From NCBI GenBank assembly GCA_964601275.1, contig CAZRMV010000006.1:204961-268960 (forward strand): a DNA stretch of 64,000 nt. Reading direction: 5' to 3'. Position 1 is the stretch's first letter; the number at the start of each line of letters is the position of its first letter. Below, piece after piece: positions 41,528 to 49,298 of this stretch. The stretch is from JAOZPE01 sp964601275. Lineage in GTDB: Bacteria > Krumholzibacteriota > Krumholzibacteriia > JAJRXK01. The position numbers were made by a program, and so were the translations under genes. The notes under the pieces are model-generated. The model was not told the DNA's origin and ran no database searches. It worked only from the letters and a program-made list of their open reading frames with translations.

Positions 41528-42318
41528 GCGACACCGTCGACTACACCTGGGAGACCCACCTGACCAAGGTCATCCCCAATCTCATCCGCGTCCGGGGCTA
41601 CGACATCAACGAACTCATGCAGAAGCTGGGTTTCCCCGGTGCCCTGTACCTCCTGTGGACCGGCAAGGTGCCCGACGAGGCCACCGAGAAACTCATCTCC
41701 GCAATCATGGTCTCCAGCATGGATCACGGCGCCTCACCCCCCTCGGTGAACGCGGCGCGGATCGTGGCCAGCACCGGGGGGAGCCACAACGCGGCGATCG
41801 CGGCCGGAGTGCTCGCCCTGAACAAGTACCACGGCGCGGCGGTGGAGGACTGCATGCAGATGCTGGAGGACTTCCGCGCACTGAAGAAGGAATCGGGCAA
41901 GGAGAACATCGAGGTCGCCCGGGAGATCATCGCCCGCCTGAAGGCGCGGGGCGAGCGGGCGTGGGGCATCGGTCACCGCTTGCACACCGCCGATCCACGC
42001 CGGGAGACCCTCTTCCGCTTGTGCCGGGCCTGTGGCGTGGACGGAGGCTACATCGAGGCGGTCGAGGCCATCGCGGAGGAAGTCACCAGGAAGGTGGGCA
42101 AGCCCATGCCGGTGAATATCGACGGCTGTGTCGCGGCCTGCCTGTGTGAGATCGGATTCCCCAAGACCATGGCCAACGCCCTGTTCATCCTTTCCCGATC
42201 GGCCGGCATCGCGATCCAGGCCCGGGAGGAGATGGACACCCAGAAACCCATGCGCAAGATCCATCCCGCGGGCTTCGTCTACGTGGGTCCGGATGACCGC
42301 ACCCTCGACGAGCGCTGA
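41524..42318 (+). CDS. Citrate synthase-like protein, probable citryl-CoA lyase
   Basis: 264 residues, much shorter than citrate synthase (about 430) and the size of the citrate-synthase-homology domain of ATP-citrate lyase or of free citryl-CoA lyase. Active-site-like motifs are MDHGASPPSVNAAR (H68), GIGHRLHTADPR (H151) and VNIDGCVAACLC (D200), in the same order as in the lyase domain of ACL. It would cleave citryl-CoA to acetyl-CoA and oxaloacetate, completing the reaction begun by the two preceding subunits. All three genes overlap, so they are made together. A small citrate-synthase-like enzyme of another specificity cannot be excluded. Confidence 0.82.
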   Translation: MSDTVDYTWETHLTKVIPNLIRVRGYDINELMQKLGFPGALYLLWTGKVPDEATEKLISAIMVSSMDHGASPPSVNAARIVASTGGSHNAAIAAGVLALNKYHGAAVEDCMQMLEDFRALKKESGKENIEVAREIIARLKARGERAWGIGHRLHTADPRRETLFRLCRACGVDGGYIEAVEAIAEEVTRKVGKPMPVNIDGCVAACLCEIGFPKTMANALFILSRSAGIAIQAREEMDTQKPMRKIHPAGFVYVGPDDRTLDER

Positions 42319-42333
42319 GCCACGGAGATCGAG

Positions 42334-44214
42334 ATGAAAGAACGCATTGCTCCATGCCGCATTCTTCTCCTGGGAGTGCTCGGCCTCCTGCTCGGAGTCG
42401 GGGCGCAGCCGGCGGGTGCGGCGGCCACGAGGATTCCCGAGCTCGCCGGGGATCTCCCCGTCATCCATCCCGAGGAAGTCCTGCCCCCCGCCCTGCCCTG
42501 GCACGGGGCCAGCGAGTCGCTCATCGTGCCGGCGGACGATCCCTGGATCACCCCGGCCGAGATGACCGGTCTCACCGAGAGCCCCGACGACGAGACCACC
42601 GTGGCCTGGCTGGAGAAGCTGGTGGAAGCCTCCGAGGATCTCCGCATGATCACCATCGGAACCAGCCGCGAGGGGCGTCGGATCTGGATGGTCATCGCCA
42701 GCGAAAACGGTGCGGCGACCGCCGACGAGCTGCGAGCCAACGGGCATCCCACCCTGCTGGCCCAGGCGGGCATCCACAGCGGAGAGATCGACGGCAAGGA
42801 CGCGGGCCTGATGCTGCTGCGCGACCTTACCGTCGAGGGGCGTGGCGGCGACCTCCTCGAGCGGGTCAACTTCCTGTTCATTCCCATCCTGAGCGTCGAC
42901 GCCCACGAGATGCGCTCGGCCACTTCGCGCATCAATCAGCGCGGTCCGCAACACCAGGGTTGGCGCAGCAACGCACGCAACCTCAATCTCAATCGCGATT
43001 ACGCCAAGCTCGATACCGAGGAAATCCGCGCGGTGGTGAAGGTTCTCCGCGACTGGCCGATCGATCTCTACCTGGACATCCACGTGACCGACGGAGCGGA
43101 CTACCAGTACGACATCACCTACGGCGGCAATGGCCGGCATGGGTGGTCGCCCTCGATCGGAAGCTGGCTGGAGGACACCCTGCGTCCGATGGTGGATCGC
43201 CGCATGAGGAAGATGGGTCACCTCCCCGGCCCACTGGTCTTCGCGGTGGGAAGGACCATGCGCCGCGGGCGTTACGACTGGACCGCGTCTCCCCGCTTCT
43301 CCAACGGCTACGGCGACGCCCGGCATTTGCCCACCCTCCTGGTGGAAAACCACTCGCTGAAGGATTACCGCCGCCGCGTCCTGGGCACCCGCGTGTTCCT
43401 GGAAAGTGTCCTCCGCGTCCTGGACGAACGGGCTCCCGGATTGCGGGCCGCGGTGGCGGCGGATCGGGCCCGTCGGCCCGCAGAATTGCCCACCGGCTGG
43501 AAGGTGCCCGACGGTACGCCCCCGCAGGTCGAGTTCCTCGGGGTAGAGTCGAAGCTGGAGTTCTCCCCCATCAGCGGCGACAGCGTGGTGCGCTGGTTGG
43601 CAAGACCCGTCACCCTCCACATCCCCCTCCTGGCCGCAACCGAGGGAACGGGATTCGTGCCGCGTCCGTCAGCCTACTGGATCTCCGGCGTCTGGCGCGA
43701 AGTCATCGAGCGCCTCGCCACCCACGGCATCGAGATGGAGACCCTCGATGCCCCGCGCGAGGTCCCCGTCGTCCTGGACAGCCTGGTGGAGGTCGAGCCG
43801 GCCCCGACGCCCTACGAGGGGCACCAGCGCATGAAGGGGACCACCGTGAGCATCCACCGTACGGTGCGCTATCCGGCGGGTTCGGTGCGCATTCCCTTGG
43901 ATCAGCCCCTGGGCGATCTGGCCATGCTGCTGCTTGAGCCCCAGGGCGAGGACTCCTTCTTCCAGTGGGGTTTCTTCCCGGAGATCCTCCAGCGCACCGA
44001 GTACTTCGAGAGCTACGTGATGGAACCGATGGCGAGGAAGATGCTCGACGCTTCGATCGACCTGCGGAAGGCCTTCCAGAAAAAGCTGGAGGAAGATCCC
44101 GGATTCGCCGGGGACCCACGGGCTCGCCTGGAGTGGTTCTACGAGAAGACGCCCTACTACGATCGGCGCTGGCGGATCATCCCGGTGGGTCGGGAGGTCA
44201 CCGCTGGCCGGTGA
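42334..44214 (+). CDS. Secreted M14-family zinc carboxypeptidase
   Basis: 626 residues. Signal peptide to about residue 31 (LLLGVLGLLLGVGAQPAGAAA). The M14 catalytic domain holds Zn ligands H148 and E151 (AGIHSGEIDG) and H250 (LYLDIHVTDGAD), substrate-binding RNLNLNRD (215-222), and catalytic E338 in LLVENHSL. Such enzymes trim C-terminal residues from peptides outside the cytoplasm. The C-terminal 250 residues lack a recognisable domain. The gene lies 15 nt after the citryl-CoA lyase gene, so it may share the transcript although no functional link is evident. Its end overlaps the convergent aldolase gene by 17 nt. Confidence 0.88.
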   Translation: MKERIAPCRILLLGVLGLLLGVGAQPAGAAATRIPELAGDLPVIHPEEVLPPALPWHGASESLIVPADDPWITPAEMTGLTESPDDETTVAWLEKLVEASEDLRMITIGTSREGRRIWMVIASENGAATADELRANGHPTLLAQAGIHSGEIDGKDAGLMLLRDLTVEGRGGDLLERVNFLFIPILSVDAHEMRSATSRINQRGPQHQGWRSNARNLNLNRDYAKLDTEEIRAVVKVLRDWPIDLYLDIHVTDGADYQYDITYGGNGRHGWSPSIGSWLEDTLRPMVDRRMRKMGHLPGPLVFAVGRTMRRGRYDWTASPRFSNGYGDARHLPTLLVENHSLKDYRRRVLGTRVFLESVLRVLDERAPGLRAAVAADRARRPAELPTGWKVPDGTPPQVEFLGVESKLEFSPISGDSVVRWLARPVTLHIPLLAATEGTGFVPRPSAYWISGVWREVIERLATHGIEMETLDAPREVPVVLDSLVEVEPAPTPYEGHQRMKGTTVSIHRTVRYPAGSVRIPLDQPLGDLAMLLLEPQGEDSFFQWGFFPEILQRTEYFESYVMEPMARKMLDASIDLRKAFQKKLEEDPGFAGDPRARLEWFYEKTPYYDRRWRIIPVGREVTAGR

Positions 44215-45052
44215 CCCCGTTTTCCTCCCGCAGGGCGCGGGCCACCTCCTCGGCCACGATGCGGGCCACCCGCCGAGGGTCGGTGCCGGGAGGAACGGTA
44301 TCGGAGGAAGGCGCCGCGGCCGGCGGGTGCAATGCGGGACGAAGACCTCCTCCGGGAAGCTCCCCGGACCGGCTTGCTGCCTCGGCCGGACGGCAGCCAG
44401 GGCCCTCCATCCTCGGGCTGCCGTAGCCCTCCTGACGCCACAAGGTCTCCACCTCTTCGCGAGTGAGCACCCTTCCCCCTCCGGCGATCTCCGAGATCAG
44501 GGTGATCCGGGCCAGGTGTTCGACGGTCTCCAACTTGTACAGGGCGGACAGGACGTCCTTGCCGCACGCCACCACCCCGTGGTTGGGCATGAGTACGGCG
44601 TCATGCCGGAGCATCTGTTCACAGACCGCTTCGGCCACCTCCTCGGTTCCCGGGGCGGCGTAGCGGCTGAGTGGCACCGACCCCAGACCCACGATCACCT
44701 CCGGAAGCAGACAGGTGTCCAGCGCCCGGCCGGCGGTCGCCAGGGCGGTCGCCCAGGTGGGATGTCCATGGATCACGGCGGCCACGTCCCCGCGGCTTCG
44801 GTAGATCGCCAGGTGCATCCTCAGTTCGGACGAGGGAGTCCCCCGCCGGCAGTTGCCCTGCAGATCGGTCTCCAGGAGATCGGAAGCCTGCAACTTGCCC
44901 TTGCAGACTCCCGCCGGAGTGGTGAGGACGGTGGAGGCCTCCAGCCGCGCGGAGAGATTCCCCTGGCTTGCGACGACCAGTCTCTGCTGGTACATCCGGC
45001 GACCCGCCTCGACGATCTGGGCCGCCGCTTCGCGCCGTAGCATCGTGCTCAC
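44198..45052 (-). CDS. Class II aldolase/adducin-family protein
   Basis: 284 residues. Zn-dependent aldolase fold related to L-fuculose-phosphate aldolase and ribulose-phosphate 4-epimerase. Features: SQGNLSARL, SSELRMHLAIY with the catalytic Glu, VIHGHPTWAT (two Zn His) and PNHGVVACG (third Zn His). The C-terminal 75 residues form a disordered, Pro/Gly/Arg-rich tail not seen in short family members. GTG 45052 is preferred (GAAGGGGA upstream) but ATG 45043 is possible. It is the last gene behind leuCD-like genes, 17 nt away, so it is likely part of the same transcript. Substrate unknown. Confidence 0.82.
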   Translation of the reverse strand: MSTMLRREAAAQIVEAGRRMYQQRLVVASQGNLSARLEASTVLTTPAGVCKGKLQASDLLETDLQGNCRRGTPSSELRMHLAIYRSRGDVAAVIHGHPTWATALATAGRALDTCLLPEVIVGLGSVPLSRYAAPGTEEVAEAVCEQMLRHDAVLMPNHGVVACGKDVLSALYKLETVEHLARITLISEIAGGGRVLTREEVETLWRQEGYGSPRMEGPGCRPAEAASRSGELPGGGLRPALHPPAAAPSSDTVPPGTDPRRVARIVAEEVARALREENGVTGQR

Positions 45053-45069
45053 GCGTTCCCCTTCGCCGC

Positions 45070-45564
45070 TCAGAGTTCGGCCAGCTCTTCCAGGGCCTCC
45101 AGGCCGTGGCGCTTCAGATAGGCGACGATGCCGCCTTCGTCGCGGAGTTTCAACATCATCCTGGGCAGTTGGACCTCGATCGTACGATTCTTCGTCCGGT
45201 TGATGAGCTTCTGTCCGGCGATGTCCAGCTCGAGCTCGTCCTCGGCCTCGATGCCATCGGTGTCGCCGATCACCAACAGCAAGCCCTGGTTCATGCAGTT
45301 GCGGTAGAAGATGCGGGCGAAGCTCTTGGCCACGATCGCCTCGATTCCGGTGTGCTTCAAGGAGGTCACCGCGGTCTCCCGGGACGATCCGCAGCCGAAA
45401 TTGCGACCGGCCACCAGGAAATCACCCTCTTTCACCTCGCGGGCGAACTCGGGTCGGTACTCGATGAAGCAGATCCGGGCCAGCTCCTTCGGATCGGTGG
45501 TCTGGTTGTAGCGGCCGGGAGTGATGAGGTCGGTGTTGATGTTGTCGGGAAAGATCCAGTTCAT
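45070..45564 (-). CDS. Aconitase-family hydro-lyase small subunit (LeuD/HacB type)
   Basis: 164 residues. Swivelling domain of the two-subunit 3-isopropylmalate dehydratase/homoaconitase group. DNINTDLITPGRY and AGRNFGCGSSRETAV are the family hallmarks. The residues after Pro-Gly-Arg, the specificity loop, read YNQT here; the sets described for isopropylmalate isomerase (YLRT) and methanogen homoaconitase (YLVY) do not match, so the substrate is open. ATG 45564 overlaps the large-subunit stop (ATGA). Downstream is a class II aldolase. Confidence 0.85.
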   Translation of the reverse strand: MNWIFPDNINTDLITPGRYNQTTDPKELARICFIEYRPEFAREVKEGDFLVAGRNFGCGSSRETAVTSLKHTGIEAIVAKSFARIFYRNCMNQGLLLVIGDTDGIEAEDELELDIAGQKLINRTKNRTIEVQLPRMMLKLRDEGGIVAYLKRHGLEALEELAEL

Positions 45565-46829
45565 GCGCGCTCCTCCAGCTCTTCGGGAAGGTATTCCCTC
45601 GGGTCGGTGAGGACTCCCCGCAGCGCAGTGGCCGCCGCGGTGGCCGGACTGGCCAGGTAGATCTCGGCCTTGGGGCTTCCCATCCGGCCCCGGAAATTGC
45701 GGTTGGAGGTGGACACGCAGACTTCCCCGTCGTCGAGCACCCCGCCCTGGCGTCCCAGGCAGGCCCCGCAGCCCGGGTTGGTGAGGGCCACTCCCTTTTC
45801 CATGAAGAACTCGACCAGACCTTCCTGCAGAGCCTGCAGGTACACCTTCCGGCTGGCCGGGGTCACCACGACACGGATGTCGGGATCCAGGCTGCGACCT
45901 TCCCAGATCGCGCGCACCACCCGCAGATCCTCGATGCGGCAGTTCGTGCACGAACCGATGAACACCTGGTCGACCGGGCGGCCGGCGATCTCCTCGACCT
46001 TGGCCTCCTGGTCGATGTCGTGGGGACAGGCGACGGTCGGGGTGAGATCGCTCACGTCGACGGTGATGGTCTCGCCGTACTCGGCGTCGGCGTCCGGTCC
46101 GTTGGCGGTCCAATCGCCCTCCCTGCCTTGCGACCGCAGGTAGTCGCGGGTGCGCTCGTCGCTGGGCACGATCGCGGTCTTGGCCCCCAGTTCGGCGCAC
46201 ATGTTGGTCAGGGTCATGCGGTCGGGCACCGGCCACCCTTCGACCACCGGCCCGGCGAACTCGATGATCTTGTAGGTACTGTATTCGGTTCCGAGCCTGC
46301 CGGCGATATGGAGGATGACGTCCTTGGCGAAAACCCCGTGGGGCAACTCACCTTCGATCACGATGCGGATGACCTCGGGTACCCGGAACCAGTTCTTTCC
46401 CGTGGCCAAGGCCACCGCCGCGTCGGTCGAGCCCACGCCGATGGTCAGAGCCCCCAGGCCGCCGCCGGTGGGAGTGTGGCTATCGGCTCCCAGGACCAGC
46501 ATGGAGGGACGGATGTATTCCTCGGCCAGGAGTTGATGACATACCCCGTCGGTGCGGATGCGGATACCCTGCTCCTTCGCGAACGCCCGCACCTTCTTCT
46601 GCAGGCGCGCCATCGCGGTGCTCGGCGCGGGAAAGGCGTGGTCGAAGGGAAACACGATCCGCTCGGAATCGAAGACCTTGCCGGCGATCTCGTGGAAGGG
46701 ATCGATGGCCCAGGCCGCGGTGGTGTCGTGCGCCATCACCAGGTCCAGGTCGGCGATGATGGTATCGCCGGCGTGCACCTCGCGCCCGCAGTGGGCCGAG
46801 AAGATCTTCTCGGCAAGATTCTGTCCCAT
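45561..46829 (-). CDS. Aconitase-family hydro-lyase large subunit (LeuC/HacA type)
   Basis: 422 residues, the size of the archaeal-type large subunit. GADSHTPTGGG (115-124) and the [4Fe-4S] ligands C294 (GSCTNCRIEDL), C354 and C357 (NPGCGACLGR) are intact, so dehydration of a 2- or 3-hydroxy-acid by the aconitase mechanism is expected. Candidates are isopropylmalate, homocitrate, citrate or 2,3-dimethylmalate. It follows thiS by 47 nt with a hairpin between. No leuA or leuB lies beside it; an isocitrate/isopropylmalate dehydrogenase is encoded at 24309, 20 kb away, which could be a partner. Confidence 0.87.
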   Translation of the reverse strand: MGQNLAEKIFSAHCGREVHAGDTIIADLDLVMAHDTTAAWAIDPFHEIAGKVFDSERIVFPFDHAFPAPSTAMARLQKKVRAFAKEQGIRIRTDGVCHQLLAEEYIRPSMLVLGADSHTPTGGGLGALTIGVGSTDAAVALATGKNWFRVPEVIRIVIEGELPHGVFAKDVILHIAGRLGTEYSTYKIIEFAGPVVEGWPVPDRMTLTNMCAELGAKTAIVPSDERTRDYLRSQGREGDWTANGPDADAEYGETITVDVSDLTPTVACPHDIDQEAKVEEIAGRPVDQVFIGSCTNCRIEDLRVVRAIWEGRSLDPDIRVVVTPASRKVYLQALQEGLVEFFMEKGVALTNPGCGACLGRQGGVLDDGEVCVSTSNRNFRGRMGSPKAEIYLASPATAAATALRGVLTDPREYLPEELEERA

Positions 46830-46842
46830 GCTGACCTCACGT

Positions 46843-46859
46843 CGCCCGGAAGCCGGGCG
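46843..46859 (-). terminator. Hairpin between thiS and the hydro-lyase genes
   Basis: CGCCCGG and CCGGGCG form a perfect 7-bp stem with a 3-nt loop, 17 nt beyond the thiS stop on the minus strand and 13 nt before the large-subunit ATG. It could partly end transcription, protect or separate the two halves of the operon, or be chance in GC-rich DNA. Confidence 0.35.
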
Positions 46860-46876
46860 GGTTGTGTGCGGACTTC

Positions 46877-47122
46877 TCAACCTCCGGCCACCGGACGCAC
46901 CAGTTCGAGCACATCGCCGTCTCTGAGAACGACCGTGTCGAACCGGTCGCGGTGGATCGGTTCTCCGTTGTATTCCACGATCAGGAAACGGCGATCCAGG
47001 CCCATCCGTTCGATGAGGCGAAGCAGGTGGCATCCCCGCTCGACTTGCATCTTGCGGCCGTTGACCCGGACGGTGATCTCCGCGGGGGCCGCCCGGTTTC
47101 CGGTGTTCTCACGCGGCGCCAT
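46877..47122 (-). CDS. thiS: Thiamine sulfur-carrier protein
   Basis: 81 residues of ubiquitin-like fold. It ends in Gly-Gly (PVAGG), the tail that is adenylated and turned into thiocarboxylate to deliver sulfur to the thiazole ring. The basic N-terminal 15 residues are longer than in E. coli ThiS (66). The gene overlaps thiH by 14 nt. Partners ThiG and ThiH are directly upstream; ThiF and ThiI are not seen in the window. Confidence 0.9.
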   Translation of the reverse strand: MAPRENTGNRAAPAEITVRVNGRKMQVERGCHLLRLIERMGLDRRFLIVEYNGEPIHRDRFDTVVLRDGDVLELVRPVAGG

Positions 47123-48233
47123 GCAAGGTCGCCTCCCAGTCCTTCCAGACCGCCTCGTACCCGAGTTGGTGGAGACGGCGCGCCACCTCCACCGGGGACC
47201 GGTGGTCGGCCACCTCGAACTGCTCGGCCTCTGCGTTGGGCGCCTCGTAGCCGCCGGGTTCGGTTCGACTGCCGGCGGAGATCTGGGTGACCCCCAGGGG
47301 GACGAGCCCGTCGCGGAAGGCCGGCCGCTCGCGGGTGGAGAGCACGATGCCCAGGTCGGGCAGCGAGATCCTCAGGGCGCAGACCAGTTGCACCACTTCC
47401 TCGTCCTTCACCCGCACCGGCGCCTCGATGGCCTGCAGGGCCTCCTGCAGCCGCGGAATGGAGACCGAGATCTGACTGCGCCAGCAGTGCTTCTGCAGCC
47501 ATTGGGCGTGGAAGAAGGTGGACAGGGCGTCCCGCCGCCAGTCGGCCAGTCCCAACAGGCTGCCGATGCCGATGCGTTTCATGCCCGCGCGGACGGCGCG
47601 CTCGGGAGTGGCCAGCCGCCAGTCGAAGTTCTTCTTGCGCCCGGCGAGATGGTAGGTGGCGTAGGCCCGGCGATCATAGGTCTCCTGGTAGATGGTCAGC
47701 GAGTCGACCCCGGCGGCGACCAGCTCGCGGTAGCCTTCCTCGCTCTGGGGAGCGACCTCGATGCCCACCGACGCGAAACGGGGACGCAGTCGCCGCACCA
47801 CTTCGGCGAGGTAGCCGGTCGACACGATCCGGGGGTGCTCGCCGCTCACCAGAAGGACGTGCCGGAATCCCTCGTCCAGCAGCACCTGCGCTTCGGCCTC
47901 GACCTGCTCGGGGCGGAGGGTCACGCGTTGGATCCGGTGTTCCCGGCTGAATCCGCAGTAGGTACAGGTGTCGATGCATTCGTTCGAGACATAGAGCGGC
48001 GCGTAGAGCTGGATCACCCGTCCGAAACGCTGGACGGTGATGCGGTGGGCCCGGCGGGCGAGTTCCTCGAGGCGGGCGGCCGCGGCCGGGGAGATCAGGG
48101 CGGAGAATCGCTCGAGCCCCCGGCTGCCTCCGTGCAGAGCGCGATCCACCTCGGACGGGGTCGCCCCGAGGGAGCGCTCCCTCCAGGCGTCGAAATCGAC
48201 GTGATCGAAGCTGTTCTGGAAGCTCTCGTTCAT
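47109..48233 (-). CDS. thiH: 2-iminoacetate synthase
   Basis: 374 residues. Radical SAM enzyme with the [4Fe-4S] ligands C86, C90 and C93 (ECIDTCTYCGFS). It cleaves tyrosine to give dehydroglycine (2-iminoacetate) for thiazole formation in anaerobic-style thiamine synthesis, unlike the oxygen-using glycine oxidase ThiO. Other family phrases: LLVSGEHPRIVS, TIYQETYDR and QISAGSRTEPGGY. ATG 48233 overlaps the thiG stop (ATGA). Length is typical (E. coli 377). Confidence 0.95.
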   Translation of the reverse strand: MNESFQNSFDHVDFDAWRERSLGATPSEVDRALHGGSRGLERFSALISPAAAARLEELARRAHRITVQRFGRVIQLYAPLYVSNECIDTCTYCGFSREHRIQRVTLRPEQVEAEAQVLLDEGFRHVLLVSGEHPRIVSTGYLAEVVRRLRPRFASVGIEVAPQSEEGYRELVAAGVDSLTIYQETYDRRAYATYHLAGRKKNFDWRLATPERAVRAGMKRIGIGSLLGLADWRRDALSTFFHAQWLQKHCWRSQISVSIPRLQEALQAIEAPVRVKDEEVVQLVCALRISLPDLGIVLSTRERPAFRDGLVPLGVTQISAGSRTEPGGYEAPNAEAEQFEVADHRSPVEVARRLHQLGYEAVWKDWEATLHGAA

Positions 48234-49012
48234 CCCTGTCGCGCCTCGAGGAATCCGGTGAGGGGACTGGAGGCCTCGGCTTCCTTCCGCGGGGGGGCGA
48301 GACCGGCCTCGTAGGCGCTCCGTCCCGCCCGCACCGCCTGGGCGAACGCCGCAGCCATGGACGCCGGATCGCCGGCGACCGCGATGGCGGTGTTCACCAG
48401 CACCGCGTCCGCGCCCATTTCCATCGCCCGGGCCGCGTGGCTGGGCGCGCCGATTCCCGCGTCGACCACCACCGGCACGGTGGCCTGTTCGATGATGATC
48501 TCCAGGCTGGCTTCGGTGCGCAGTCCCTGGTTGCTTCCGATCGGACTGCCCAGGGGCATCACCGTGGCCGCTCCCGCTTCCTCCAGGCGTTTGGCCAGCA
48601 CCGGGTCGGCCGGCATGTAGGGAAGCACGGTGAACCCGTCGGCCACCAGCATCTCGCACGCGCGCAGGGTCTCCACCGCGTCGGGCAGCAGATAGCGCAG
48701 GTCCGGTGTCACCTCGAGCTTCACCCAGGCGGGCATCCCTGCCGCTCTGGCCAGGCGGGCCAGGCGCAGGGCTTCCTCGGCGGTCTGGGCTCCACTGGTG
48801 TTGGGAAGCAGCCGGACCTTCTGGGAATCGATGAAGTCGAGGATGTCCTCGCCGCGGGCCTGCGGGTCGACCCGCCGCAGCGCGACGGTGACGATTTCGC
48901 AGCCGCTGCTCTCGATCGCGGCCCGCATCGACGCTCCCGACGGAAACTTTCCCGTGCCGAGGATGAGACGGCTGTCGAACTGCCGATCGCCGATCCGAAG
49001 TCCAGTGCTCAT
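48230..49012 (-). CDS. thiG: Thiazole synthase
   Basis: 260 residues, TIM barrel. It builds the thiazole phosphate from deoxyxylulose 5-phosphate, iminoacetate and ThiS-thiocarboxylate. The Schiff-base Lys is K98 in AWVKLEVTPD; LILGTGKFPSG and VVVDAGIGAPSHAARAMEMG are family signatures, and DAVLVNTAIA follows. First gene of the thiGHS unit. ATG 49012 is the first plausible start; the longer frame is spurious. No THI-box riboswitch is visible ahead of it. Confidence 0.95.
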   Translation of the reverse strand: MSTGLRIGDRQFDSRLILGTGKFPSGASMRAAIESSGCEIVTVALRRVDPQARGEDILDFIDSQKVRLLPNTSGAQTAEEALRLARLARAAGMPAWVKLEVTPDLRYLLPDAVETLRACEMLVADGFTVLPYMPADPVLAKRLEEAGAATVMPLGSPIGSNQGLRTEASLEIIIEQATVPVVVDAGIGAPSHAARAMEMGADAVLVNTAIAVAGDPASMAAAFAQAVRAGRSAYEAGLAPPRKEAEASSPLTGFLEARQG

Positions 49013-49073
49013 GGTGTCTGTCGCTTCCGGCCGGGGAGAACGCGCGCTCCGGGAAGAGAGCGCCGCCAAGGGG

Positions 49074-49101
49074 AATCTAGCAGAGCCTGGGGGCAAGTCA
49101 A
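49074..49101 (-). promoter_or_regulatory. Candidate thiG promoter
   Basis: On the minus strand TTGACT (49101-49096), 16 nt, TAGATT (49079-49074). It matches 5 of 6 and 4 of 6 consensus bases, the best pair in the window. Transcription would begin near 49067, leaving about 55 nt before the thiG ATG. Confidence 0.55.
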
Positions 49102-49114
49102 CGGGACCGGCCGG

Positions 49115-49139
49115 TGTCCGCCGTCCGTTCCGGCGGACA
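49115..49139. repeat. Perfect inverted repeat in the thiG/protease divergent region
   Basis: TGTCCGCCG and CGGCGGACA pair without mismatch across a 7-nt loop. The hairpin lies 14 nt upstream of the thiG -35 box and 160 nt upstream of the protease gene. It could be an operator or a structured leader of the divergent transcript. No other copy was noticed. Confidence 0.35.
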
Positions 49140-49298
49140 GCTCCATGTGCGACAACCGGACGCCCTCGTCCCCGGTCCTTGCCACCTCGATCCCCGCCAC
49201 GGGGCCCCAGCACCGCTCTTCTCTCCCCGTTCCCTCCGAATCGACCGGGTGGCGGAGGATCCTCCCCTGTTGGCCCGCTTGCTGCGTTGGGCCGGCGC

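Noticed and set aside
49013..49298. TPP riboswitch ahead of thiG
   Set aside because: No CTGAGA-type helix or the conserved 3' THI-box sequence was found on the minus strand.
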